Origin: an uncultured Eubacteriales bacterium | GTDB lineage: Bacteria > Bacillota > Clostridia > Oscillospirales > CAG-272 | Assembly: GCA_934371135.1 (NCBI GenBank) | Contig: CAKRNO010000028.1 | Location: forward strand, 1 to 16,165 | Direction: 5' to 3' | DNA length: 16,165 nt | In this document: positions 1 through 6,810 of the stretch, in pieces | Layout: every line of letters begins with the position of its first letter | How positions within the stretch are numbered: the first letter of the stretch is position 1 | The notes under the pieces: generated by a model | Told to the model about the DNA's origin: nothing | The model's input: only the letters and a program-made list of their open reading frames with translations | The model's database searches: none | Made by a program: the position numbers and the translations under genes

Positions 1-10
1 ACCTCTGCCT

Positions 11-34
11 GTAGGGGCGACCATCGGTCGCCCG
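11..34 (+). repeat. 24-base palindromic repeat unit, copy 1
   Basis: The unit is GTAGGGGCGACC, a three-base centre (here ATC), then GGTCGCCCG; its core GGGCGACC/GGTCGCCC is a perfect 8-3-8 hairpin. Ten copies occur in this window, all in gaps between genes. The ten bases before this copy match the bases before the copy at 9354, so the array probably continues left of the window. Confidence 0.9.
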
Positions 35-77
35 CGTTCCCCCCGGCACACCGCCGCACCACGAAAACCTCCGCTCC

Positions 78-172
78 GTAGGGGCGACCATTGGTCGCCC
101 GCAAATATGGCTCCGCCTTGTGGTCGCCGTCACGAAAGAACCGAAAAACGGGCGACCAATGGTCGCCCCTAC
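78..172. repeat. 95-base element with 24-base inverted ends, copy A
   Basis: A plus-oriented palindromic unit (78-101) and a minus-oriented unit (149-172) enclose 47 bases. The same 95-base length and a related interior (GGCTCCGCC near the left, GAAAGAACCGAAAAAC near the right) recur at 9081-9175 and 9354-9448. The inverted ends, fixed length, lack of coding capacity and multiple intergenic copies resemble a miniature inverted-repeat (MITE or REP-like) element. No target-site duplication was identified. Confidence 0.8.
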
Positions 173-183
173 AACCGTGAGTT

Positions 184-203
184 CAAACACCCGGCATCGC
201 CCG
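184..203 (+). repeat. conserved 20-base flank motif of the repeat array
   Basis: CAAACACCCGGCATCGCCCG, 11 bases behind copy A. Nearly the same motif lies 12 bases behind copy C (9461-9480) and, in shortened form, in front of copy B (9021-9039). Confidence 0.65.
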
Positions 204-332
204 GTTCCCCCGAAAATTTGTCGCCGTCCCGACGGTATTCCTGCGTGCCCCTTATGCCATCGCTTTGCCTCCGCGCTTTGCGCCAGCCCCGGCAACGTCC
301 TCCGGGTCAAAGAACCCGTTCGTTTGCCTGAT

Positions 333-355
333 GCATTTTCGCGATGCGAAAATGC
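333..355. repeat. perfect 10-3-10 hairpin
   Basis: GCATTTTCGC (333-342), loop GAT, GCGAAAATGC (346-355). It lies in the non-coding stretch left of PFOR and its role is unknown. A smaller CGGGT/ACCCG hairpin lies about 20 bases to its left. Confidence 0.55.
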
Positions 356-451
356 CATTACTTCCGTTTACGCGCCGGCTGTTTTTTCGACATAGGTTGC
401 GCCAGCTATTGTTCAACTTGTGTACCTAAGGCACGCGCGAGGAGAGGCAGA

Positions 452-508
452 AGCCCCGTGCGCGTTGCTGTAGGCGTACTTTGTACGGTAGGCGACGCGC
501 ACGGGGCT
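452..508. repeat. 57-base near-perfect hairpin
   Basis: AGCCCCGTGCGCGT (452-465) is exactly complementary to 495-508. Wobble and Watson-Crick pairs continue inward, and the apex is CGTAC, a TTT loop, GTACG (475-487). The whole would fold as one long rod in either transcript. It carries no T-run on either side, so it is not a standard terminator, and no gene overlaps it. Confidence 0.6.
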
Positions 509-535
509 AAAGCGCCCGTCGTTTCTTAAAGTTAA

Positions 536-586
536 GGCAACCGATCTTGCCATACTCCTTTATGTTGTACAACAAAATCGGTTGCC
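536..586 (-). terminator. inverted repeat downstream of PFOR, possible weak terminator
   Basis: GGCAACCGAT (536-545) and ATCGGTTGCC (577-586) form a perfect 10-base-pair stem around a 31-base loop that itself contains the palindrome GTTGTACAAC. It lies about 50 bases behind the PFOR stop codon. The tract after the stem on the minus strand (CTTAACTTTAAG) is only moderately T-rich, so termination is plausible but not proven. Confidence 0.4.
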
Positions 587-636
587 CTTTATTTACCCTT
601 ATTCAGGGCGCTTGTTCTGCGCTTCTCACGCGTGCC

Positions 637-3600
637 TTAAGAGTAGAAGTCGGCGAGCTTCTTGAGATGCTCGTACTTCGCCTTCGCCGTCTCGGTAGCC
701 TTCTCAAAGAGCTCTTTCGCTCTCTCCGGGAACGTCTGCGCGAGCCGTGCATAGCGCGCCTCACCCTTGATGAACGCCTCGTAGTCGCCGGTCGGCTCCT
801 TGGAGTCGAGCGTGAACACGGGCTTGCCGGCTGCCTTGTTGGCAGGGTTGAAGCGGAACAGGTGCCAGTAGCCTGCATCGACAGCCTTCTTCATCTCGAA
901 CTGGCTGTTCTGCATACCGCCGCCCTTGATACCGTGCATTTCGCAGGGTGCGTAGCCGATGATGAGGGACGGGCCCGGATAAGCCTCTGCCTCGGTCATG
1001 GCTTTCAGGAGCTGGTTCATATCAGCGCCCATCGCGACCTGTGCCACATAAACGTAGCCATAGGACATCGCGATCTCGGCGAGGTTCTTCTTGCCGATTG
1101 CCTTACCGGCGGCGGCAAACTGTGCCACCTGACCGATGTTGGACGCCTTGGAAGCCTGCCCGCCGGTGTTGGAATACACCTCGGTGTCGAAGACCATGAC
1201 GTTGACGTTCTCACCGGAAGCGAGCACGTGGTCAAGACCGCCGAAGCCGATATCATAAGCCCAGCCGTCGCCGCCGAAGATCCAGACGGACTTCTTCGCG
1301 AGGTAAGCCTTCTCGGCGAGGATCTTCTTCGCGAGGTCACAGCCGCAGCCCTCGAGCGCCGCGACGAGTGCATCGGTAGCGGCACCGTTCTTCGCGCCGT
1401 CCTCAAAGGTATCGAGATATGCCTTCGCGGCAGTCTTGATCTCCTCGGATGCGTCGGAGTTCAGAACCTCCTCAACGTAGCCCTTCAGCTTTGCGCGGAT
1501 GGTCTTCTGACCGATCGCCATACCGAAGCCGTGCTCGGCGTTGTCCTCAAAGAGGGAGTTCGCCCAGGCCGGACCCTTGCCGGTCTCTTTGTTGACCGTG
1601 TAAGGCGTTGCGGGCGCGGAGCCACCCCAGATGGAGGAGCAGCCGGTCGCGTTGGAGATATACATTCTCTCACCGAAGAGCTGGGTGATGAGACGTGCAT
1701 AGGAGGTCTCGGCGCAGCCTGCGCAGGAGCCGGAGAATTCGAGCAGCGGCTGCTTGAACTGGCTCGCCTTGACGGAGGTGCCGACGAGCTCATGCTTCTC
1801 GGACACGTTCGCCACAGCGTAGTCGAACACAGCCTGCTGGTCTGCCTCACCCGCGGAGGCAACCATGCGGATAGCGTACTTGGAGGCATCGGGCTTCTCG
1901 CCTGCGGCGGCAGCCTTCTTGTCGACCTGCTGGTTGACCGGGCAGACCTTCACGCAGTTGGTGCAGCCCATGCAGTCCAGCGGCGAGATCGCCATCGTGA
2001 ACTTGTAGACCGGTTTCGGCTTGGTGTCCACGATCTTGGCGGCGGCGGGAGCGTTTGCCGCCTCCTCTGCCGTCATCGCGATCGGACGGATGGCAGCGTG
2101 CGGGCAGACGAACGCACAGGTGTTACACTGGATGCAGGCAGCGGCGTTCCAGGTCGGCGCGAACACCGCGACCCCACGCTTCTCATAAGCGGCAGAGCCC
2201 TGCGGGAACGTACCGTCCGCCATGTCCTTGAAGGCAGACACGGGGAGGGAGTCACCGTCCATCTTGCCGACAGGGCGGCAGATGTCGTTGACAAACTTCA
2301 CAAGGTCGGCGCGCGGCCCGACGGCGGGAGCCTCTGCGGGGTCCTCACCGGCGTTTGCCCACTCTGCGGGCACCTTGATCTCGACGAGTGCACCGGCACC
2401 CATCTCGATTGCCTTATGGTTCTGTGCGACGACGTCCTCACCGAACTTGGAGTAGGACTTGGTCGCCATGTACTTCATGTAGCCGATGGCTTCCTCGATC
2501 GGGAGCACCTTTGCGAGCGCGAAGAACGCGGACTGCAGAATGGTGTTCTTGACCTTCATGTTACCGACTTCGTTCTTGGCGATGTCGGTCGCGTCGATGA
2601 TGTAGAACCTGATGTTGTTCTTGGCGATGTAGGACTTGACGGACGCCGGCAGGTGCTTGTCGAGGTCCTCCGCCTTCCACTGGCAGTCGAGCAGGAACGT
2701 GCCGCCCGGCTTGACATCCTGAACGATCTTGTAGCCCTTGAGGATGTAGGACGCGTTGTGGCAGGCCACGAAGTCCGCCTTGGTGATGTAGTAGTGGGAC
2801 TTGATCGGGGTGTTACCGAACTGCAGGTGCGAGATGGTCACGCCGCCGGTCTTCTTGGAGTCGTACTGGAAGTACGCCTGAATGTACTTGTCGGTGTGGT
2901 CACCGATGATCTTGATGGAGTTCTTGTTCGCGCCGACCGTACCGTCGCCGCCGAGACCCCAGAACTTGCAGGCGATGGAGCCGGCAGGAGCGGTGTCGGG
3001 GCAAGCGTGCTCGGGGAGCGAGCGACCGGTCACGTCATCGACGATGCCGATCGTGAAGCCGTTCTTCGGCTCCTTTGCGGCGAGGTTCTCATACACCGCA
3101 AAGACGGAGGCAGGGGTGGTGTCCTTGGAGCCGAGGCCGTATCTGCCGCCGACGACGGTCACGTCCTTCACGCCGCACTGCTCAAGTGCCGCAACGACGT
3201 CGAGGTACAGCGGCTCGCCGAGGGCGCCGGGCTCCTTCGTGCGGTCGAGAACGGCGATCTTCTTCGCGGTCTTCGGCAGAGCCGCGACCATCTTCTCGGC
3301 GCAGAACGGACGGTACAGGCGGACCTTCAGGATACCGACCTTCTCGCCGTGTGCGTTCATGTAATCAATGGTCTCCTCGGCGACGTCGCAGACAGAGCCC
3401 ATCGCGATGATCACGCGGTCGGCGTCCGGCGCACCGTAGTAGTTGAACAGACCGTAGTTGGTGCCGAGCTTCTCGTTGACCTTGCCCATGTACTTCTCGA
3501 CGATCCCGGGGATCGCGTCGTAGTAGGGGTTGCACGCCTCTCTGTGCTGGAAGAAGATATCACCGTTCTCGGCAGAGCCGCGGAGCACGGGGTGCTCGGG

Positions 3601-4251
3601 GTTGATGGAGCGGGCACGGAAAGCGGCGACCGCGTCCATATCGACCATGTCGGCGAGGTCCTTGTAGTCCCAGACCGCGATCTTCTGGATCTCGTGCGAG
3701 GTGCGGAAGCCGTCAAAGAAGTTGATGAACGGCACGCGGCCCTCGATCGTCGCGAGGTGGGCAACGGCGCCGAGGTCCATGATCTCCTGCTGGTTGGTCT
3801 CCGCGAGCATCGCGAAGCCGGTCTGGCGGCAGGCGTAAACGTCGGAATGATCCCCGAAGATGTTCAGCGCGTGCGATGCGACGCAGCGTGCGGACACATG
3901 AATGACGCAGGGGAGCAGCTCGCCGGCGATCTTATACATATTCGGGATCATCAGGAGCAGACCCTGGGATGCCGTATAGGTGGTCGTCAGCGCACCGGAA
4001 GCGAGAGAGCCGTGCACGGCACCGGCGGCGCCTGCCTCGGACTGCATCTCAATGACCTTGACGCGTTCCCCGAAAATGTTTCTCGCAGGCTGACCGAGAA
4101 TGTTCTTATCGGTCGCGGACCAGGTGTCGGTCACCTCCGCCATCGGACTGGAAGGGGTGATCGGGTAAATCGCGGCGACTTCCGTAAACGCATATGATAC
4201 GTGCGCGGCAGCCGTGTTACCGTCCATAGAAAGCTTTTTTCTTTCTACCAT
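637..4251 (-). CDS. nifJ: pyruvate:ferredoxin (flavodoxin) oxidoreductase, single-chain
   Basis: This cytoplasmic enzyme oxidatively decarboxylates pyruvate with CoA to acetyl-CoA and CO2, passing electrons to ferredoxin or flavodoxin, the central step of anaerobic pyruvate metabolism. The 1204-residue chain has the usual length and order of single-chain PFORs: an N-terminal pyruvate-binding domain (YPITPSSPMAE near residue 30), a middle CoA/transferase-like part, two 4Fe-4S motifs (CIQCNTCAFVCP, Cys 706/709/712/716; CMGCTNCVKVCP, Cys 760/763/766/770), then the C-terminal TPP domain. There the proximal-cluster cysteines appear as C843, C846, C871 and C1103, and the TPP motif starts GDGWAYDIG at 994 and runs to NTGGQ near 1033. 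The ATG at 4251 is preceded by GGAGG at an 8-base spacing. It is monocistronic, with its own promoter upstream and an inverted repeat downstream. No defect is seen. Assignment is nearly certain; the symbol nifJ is the conventional one and does not imply a nitrogen-fixation role. Confidence 0.97.
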   Translation of the reverse strand: MVERKKLSMDGNTAAAHVSYAFTEVAAIYPITPSSPMAEVTDTWSATDKNILGQPARNIFGERVKVIEMQSEAGAAGAVHGSLASGALTTTYTASQGLLLMIPNMYKIAGELLPCVIHVSARCVASHALNIFGDHSDVYACRQTGFAMLAETNQQEIMDLGAVAHLATIEGRVPFINFFDGFRTSHEIQKIAVWDYKDLADMVDMDAVAAFRARSINPEHPVLRGSAENGDIFFQHREACNPYYDAIPGIVEKYMGKVNEKLGTNYGLFNYYGAPDADRVIIAMGSVCDVAEETIDYMNAHGEKVGILKVRLYRPFCAEKMVAALPKTAKKIAVLDRTKEPGALGEPLYLDVVAALEQCGVKDVTVVGGRYGLGSKDTTPASVFAVYENLAAKEPKNGFTIGIVDDVTGRSLPEHACPDTAPAGSIACKFWGLGGDGTVGANKNSIKIIGDHTDKYIQAYFQYDSKKTGGVTISHLQFGNTPIKSHYYITKADFVACHNASYILKGYKIVQDVKPGGTFLLDCQWKAEDLDKHLPASVKSYIAKNNIRFYIIDATDIAKNEVGNMKVKNTILQSAFFALAKVLPIEEAIGYMKYMATKSYSKFGEDVVAQNHKAIEMGAGALVEIKVPAEWANAGEDPAEAPAVGPRADLVKFVNDICRPVGKMDGDSLPVSAFKDMADGTFPQGSAAYEKRGVAVFAPTWNAAACIQCNTCAFVCPHAAIRPIAMTAEEAANAPAAAKIVDTKPKPVYKFTMAISPLDCMGCTNCVKVCPVNQQVDKKAAAAGEKPDASKYAIRMVASAGEADQQAVFDYAVANVSEKHELVGTSVKASQFKQPLLEFSGSCAGCAETSYARLITQLFGERMYISNATGCSSIWGGSAPATPYTVNKETGKGPAWANSLFEDNAEHGFGMAIGQKTIRAKLKGYVEEVLNSDASEEIKTAAKAYLDTFEDGAKNGAATDALVAALEGCGCDLAKKILAEKAYLAKKSVWIFGGDGWAYDIGFGGLDHVLASGENVNVMVFDTEVYSNTGGQASKASNIGQVAQFAAAGKAIGKKNLAEIAMSYGYVYVAQVAMGADMNQLLKAMTEAEAYPGPSLIIGYAPCEMHGIKGGGMQNSQFEMKKAVDAGYWHLFRFNPANKAAGKPVFTLDSKEPTGDYEAFIKGEARYARLAQTFPERAKELFEKATETAKAKYEHLKKLADFYS

Positions 4252-4290
4252 GGAATATTCCTCCGTTTATGTGAAATTTATATCTACCCA

Positions 4291-4331
4291 AATTTACGCA
4301 CCGTCGGGGCAAAAAGACCCTACGGCGCACG
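4291..4331 (-). promoter_or_regulatory. hairpin in the 5' leader of the PFOR mRNA
   Basis: Just inside the predicted transcript the minus strand reads GCGCCGTAGGGTC, a T-rich loop, then GCCCCGACGGTGC. The outer seven pairs (one G-T) and three inner G-C pairs around one mismatch can form a stem with a T-run in the loop. It ends roughly 40 bases before the ribosome binding site, so it does not block it. No known riboswitch class is recognised; it may only stabilise the 5' end. Confidence 0.35.
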
Positions 4332-4337
4332 GTTATA

Positions 4338-4366
4338 ATTTTACCACAACCTTTTCCTTTTGTAAA
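4338..4366 (-). promoter_or_regulatory. sigma-A type promoter for the PFOR gene
   Basis: On the minus strand TTTACA (4361-4366) is followed after exactly 17 bases by TAAAAT (4338-4343). The predicted transcript starts near 4330 and has a leader of about 80 bases before the ATG at 4251. Confidence 0.75.
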
Positions 4367-4488
4367 GTACACAAGCACAGTTTTTTCGTCCTTTTTTGCG
4401 TATTTTTCCCTCTCCCCCGCAGGAGCGACCGGCGAACGCCCGCACCCCGGCGGGCGGCAACGCACAAAAAGACCGCCGCGCCAGCGAC

Positions 4489-4521
4489 AATACCACTTCG
4501 TGCCCCGCACGAAATACCACT
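4489..4521. repeat. hairpin flanked by 9-base direct repeats upstream of spoVM
   Basis: TTCGTGC, loop CCC, GCACGAA (4497-4513) is a perfect 7-3-7 hairpin. AATACCACT occurs directly on both sides, at 4489-4497 and 4513-4521. It lies about 30 bases upstream of the sigma-E-like box. It could be a protein-binding site or chance. Confidence 0.4.
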
Positions 4522-4548
4522 CCCTGTGACTCTCCCCCCGTCCCTCTG

Positions 4549-4556
4549 CATACACT
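4549..4556 (+). promoter_or_regulatory. sigma-E-like -10 box for spoVM
   Basis: CATACACT fits the mother-cell sigma-E -10 consensus (CATACA-N-T) and lies 44 bases before the spoVM start. I do not see a clear matching -35 at the expected distance (the GTGACTCT area near 4526-4533 is a poor match), so this is suggestive only. Confidence 0.4.
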
Positions 4557-4600
4557 GTCATGAGGGTCGCCCTCCAAGTATCGGAAAAGAGGCTGTCGGT

Positions 4601-4678
4601 ATGAAAATTGTCGTCGTACATTCCCCCCGTTTCCTGCGCCCGCTCCTGCGGCGCCTGTTCGGAATCGGGCGGACTTAA
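4601..4678 (+). CDS. spoVM: SpoVM-like sporulation peptide (25 aa)
   Basis: The 25-residue product begins MKIVVVHSPRFLR and ends LLRRLFGIGRT. It has the size and pattern of SpoVM (from memory, Bacillus subtilis has 26 residues starting MKFYTIKLPKFLGG): Met-Lys start, hydrophobic stretch, Pro at position 9 followed by a basic residue and Phe-Leu, then an amphipathic basic helix with a Phe-Gly near the end. In the family this peptide is made in the mother cell, inserts shallowly into the curved forespore membrane, and anchors SpoIVA and the spore coat while affecting cortex formation. An AGAGG ribosome binding site lies 8 bases before the ATG, a sigma-E-like -10 box lies at 4549-4556, and a terminator follows at 4698. 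The gene stands alone and converges on the zinc-ribbon gene. It is easily missed because of its length. Alternative: a chance short frame, which the family match and signals make unlikely. Confidence 0.8.
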   Translation: MKIVVVHSPRFLRPLLRRLFGIGRT

Positions 4679-4697
4679 TTGAAATCCCCGGTAAGCC

Positions 4698-4725
4698 AAA
4701 AAGGACCCCGCGAGAGGTCCTTTTT
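4698..4725. terminator. two-way rho-independent terminator between spoVM and the zinc-ribbon gene
   Basis: AAAAAGGACC (4698-4707), an 8-base loop, GGTCCTTTTT (4716-4725). The stem has a T-run on both strands and so can stop transcripts from the converging genes ending at 4678 (plus) and 4740 (minus). Confidence 0.9.
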
Positions 4726-4739
4726 GTCGTGCCGTCCGG

Positions 4740-6410
4740 TCAGTCAACAACGTGTAGGTTGACAGTAATATCTTGATTACCCGCCGTTGATTCAATCAAT
4801 TCGTCTTCCTTGCATTTCCGTACAGGCAGCGGGATTGCCAGTGCGAGGAGGGAGAAGACGGTGAGCACAATCGGTGCCGCGCCGATCCGCATCCTGATCA
4901 TACGGTGGACGAGCCCGTTTTCGCCCACCACAGGGCCGAACACTGCGTTCTCATGGAGACGCTTGAAGTTGGACTGTCCGGCGGTGAGATCAAAGATGAC
5001 GACCGTCACGATGAGCGCAATAAGCAGCAGGATTGCCGCGGCGCAAGCCGTTGCCTTGGCGGCGATGTACAGACTCCGGCGGCAGCGCCCTGTCGCGAAG
5101 TACAGGAGCCCCTCGCCCAGCAGCCATGCGGCGCCGAGACCGGCAAGGAGCGCGAGCACCGGCACAAAGGCAAAGACACCCATGCCGCTGCCGTCCCCGG
5201 TCGCCAAGCGCAATACATAGGCGACCGCGGTGTGGAGCGTGCCGACGGCGCCCATCGTCCCGCGGGAGTAATCGGAGCGCCCGTGTTCGGAGAGCGCGTC
5301 CAGCGCCGCAAGAGTCTTCTCGTCAAAGTCCTGGCGTTCTTTATCCGTCATGTTGACCGAGTCGAAAAACGACCAGTCGAGGCGTACCTTGACCGTTGTG
5401 GTGGAGGCGGTCCCCCCGGTCGTCTCCCCTGGCAGGATACTGCCCGCGAGCGAGGGGAATTTCCCCGTCAGTCTGACCGTGAGGGGCGCGAGGAGCAGCA
5501 CACAGAGCATCACGAAAGCGCAACCGCTCATCACGAAAGTACGGACGGCGGCGCCGGCGCGGAAGCGGATGGTACCGGTCGCGAGCCCGATGATCATCAC
5601 GGCCGCGGTTAAGGCGACGGCGGTGATTACGGTGCCGATGACCGTCCCGGCAGGCGCCACGCGGAAGAAGGTGCTGCCGAACACGACACGGGCGGTAAAG
5701 TGGAGGACAAGCGTCGCGCCGGGCACCAGGCACAGACAGCGTAGCACCGCCGCGAGGAGGTCACGGCGACCGAGAAGGTGCAGGAGGAGGTTCAGGAGCG
5801 CGACGGCAAAGAACGCGACGGCGAACACCATGTACAAGAGAGACGCGACGGCGGCAAGCATGACGGAGGGCGGAAACGCCGTGTCCTCCGAGCGGGCCGT
5901 GAGGCGGAACGACAGGTGTACCAGGCGATTCACCAGATGTCGCTGCTCACGGGTGAGCTCGTTCATATTCTCAACCCCGGCGAGCGCCTGTTGCAGCTCG
6001 GCGCTCACGTCGAGGAGCTTGTCGGCGAGGCGGCTCTCCTCGATTTGCTTGGCACTATCGTTATGCAGACTGTCAATAAAGAGCGTGATGAAGTCCAGGC
6101 CGCTGTAATGCAGCTCGACCTTCACCGGTGCTCCGAGCGTTTCGGAGAGCTCCGTGCCCGTGTCTATCCTGACGAGCGGGAGGAACGCGGTGAGCAGGAC
6201 GAGGACAGAGAGCAGGAGAACCGCGGCGTTGCGGAAGAACTGCACGGAGAGGAGACGGGAAACGGTGGCAGAGCGCGGCTTCCGGACGCGCGTCCTGGGG
6301 CATTTTTCCGGGTCGAGCGGCAGACCGCAGTGCGGGCAGAAGCTGTCTCCCGCGAGGCATTGCCTTCCGCAATTCCGACAGTAGATGGTGACGTTTTCCG
6401 ATGCTGACAT
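4740..6410 (-). CDS. polytopic membrane protein with N-terminal zinc ribbon
   Basis: I do not recognise a named family. The 556-residue product starts with a zinc ribbon of the zinc-ribbon-domain type (CRNC at residues 11-14, CPHC at 25-28), followed by a basic linker (about 36-52) and a first membrane span (about 62-80). A soluble stretch of about 100 residues, probably extracytoplasmic, follows, then a cluster of four or more spans (roughly 180-330), a second soluble loop with a Thr-rich part (about 340-420), and three or four final spans ending near 540. The start is the ATG at 6410, with GGAAAGGAAAG just upstream, rather than an in-frame ATG 22 codons earlier that lies within the promoter region without a ribosome binding site. 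It has its own promoter and terminator and is convergent with spoVM. Function unknown; proteins of this build are common in Clostridia. That it is a real gene is well supported. Confidence 0.85.
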   Translation of the reverse strand: MSASENVTIYCRNCGRQCLAGDSFCPHCGLPLDPEKCPRTRVRKPRSATVSRLLSVQFFRNAAVLLLSVLVLLTAFLPLVRIDTGTELSETLGAPVKVELHYSGLDFITLFIDSLHNDSAKQIEESRLADKLLDVSAELQQALAGVENMNELTREQRHLVNRLVHLSFRLTARSEDTAFPPSVMLAAVASLLYMVFAVAFFAVALLNLLLHLLGRRDLLAAVLRCLCLVPGATLVLHFTARVVFGSTFFRVAPAGTVIGTVITAVALTAAVMIIGLATGTIRFRAGAAVRTFVMSGCAFVMLCVLLLAPLTVRLTGKFPSLAGSILPGETTGGTASTTTVKVRLDWSFFDSVNMTDKERQDFDEKTLAALDALSEHGRSDYSRGTMGAVGTLHTAVAYVLRLATGDGSGMGVFAFVPVLALLAGLGAAWLLGEGLLYFATGRCRRSLYIAAKATACAAAILLLIALIVTVVIFDLTAGQSNFKRLHENAVFGPVVGENGLVHRMIRMRIGAAPIVLTVFSLLALAIPLPVRKCKEDELIESTAGNQDITVNLHVVD

Positions 6411-6465
6411 AAATAACTTTCCTTTCCATACTCCCGGCATTTCCCGGGCAGTGTCGTTGTACGTT

Positions 6466-6511
6466 AATTGTGACATGCTCCCACGGCTTTGTCAATGGAG
6501 TTTTCACAATT
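6466..6511. promoter_or_regulatory. inverted repeat bracketing the promoter, possible operator
   Basis: AATTGTGA (6466-6473) and its exact complement TCACAATT (6504-6511) flank the promoter, with one arm on the -10 box and the other just upstream of the -35 box. The arms are 38 bases apart, close to four helical turns, so a looping or dimeric regulator is conceivable. No regulator is identified. Confidence 0.35.
6467..6495 (-). promoter_or_regulatory. promoter for the zinc-ribbon membrane protein gene
   Basis: On the minus strand TTGACA (6490-6495), 17 bases, CACAAT (6467-6472). The leader is about 50 bases long. Confidence 0.7.
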
Positions 6512-6590
6512 ATCGCGCCGCCCGGCGCAAACGGAGAAAGCACACGCGCCGTTCCCGATTTTCCCGATGCCCCCATCATCCCCGTCCCCT

Positions 6591-6614
6591 GTAGGGGCGA
6601 CCATCGGTCGCCCG
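6591..6614 (+). repeat. 24-base palindromic repeat unit, solitary pair member 1
   Basis: Same unit as at 11-34, with centre ATC. It is followed 72 bases later by a second copy in the same orientation. The bases after both copies are loosely similar (GCAGACAACAAAAGG against GCGGGCAACGAAATG), suggesting an old duplication. Confidence 0.9.
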
Positions 6615-6662
6615 CAGACAACAAAAGGTGTCATTTCCCCGTCGACCTCTGGCACGCACCGT

Positions 6663-6686
6663 GTAGGGGCGACCACCGGTCGCCCG
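6663..6686 (+). repeat. 24-base palindromic repeat unit, solitary pair member 2
   Basis: Same unit with centre ACC. Unlike the 95-base elements, this pair is in direct rather than inverted order and has a different interior. Confidence 0.9.
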
Positions 6687-6776
6687 CGGGCAACGAAATG
6701 TATCTTTTTTATCTCCTGTCTCCCGTCGCCCGCGCACCCGGACCTTTCCCCTCTCCGCGAGGTGCGCCAAATACAA

Positions 6777-6802
6777 AGAGGAGCCGTATCTCCGGCTCCT
6801 CT
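6777..6802 (-). terminator. rho-independent terminator of mnmG
   Basis: AGAGGAGCCG (6777-6786), 6-base loop, CGGCTCCTCT (6793-6802), a perfect 10-base-pair stem followed on the minus strand by TTGTATTT. It begins 8 bases behind the mnmG stop codon. Confidence 0.9.
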
Positions 6803-6810
6803 CCGTTCAT

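Larger units (their letters stand above)
1..636. other. non-coding region with repeats and hairpins
   Basis: No convincing gene is present on either strand. The left third is the repeat array (11-203), the middle has a 10-3-10 hairpin, and the right third has the 57-base hairpin and the inverted repeat behind PFOR. Short open frames here have no recognisable product and no ribosome binding site. On the minus strand an open stretch ending near 250 codes for a glycine/alanine/lysine-rich tail that I cannot assign. Confidence 0.6.

Noticed and set aside
547..4197. 1216-codon open frame on the plus strand opposite PFOR
   Set aside because: It is the exact antisense of a certain PFOR gene. The product is rich in Leu/Val/Arg/Asp/Gly without domains, and the open frame follows from strong GC-rich codon bias.
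4357..4375. Rex redox-repressor site at the PFOR promoter
   Set aside because: TTGTAAAGTACACAA has TTGT and ACAA ends but is three bases too short and lacks the inner symmetry of the Rex consensus.
4217..4795. 192-codon minus-strand frame between PFOR and the zinc-ribbon gene
   Set aside because: It covers the PFOR promoter, the spoVM gene and a terminator, has no ribosome binding site, and the product is not protein-like.
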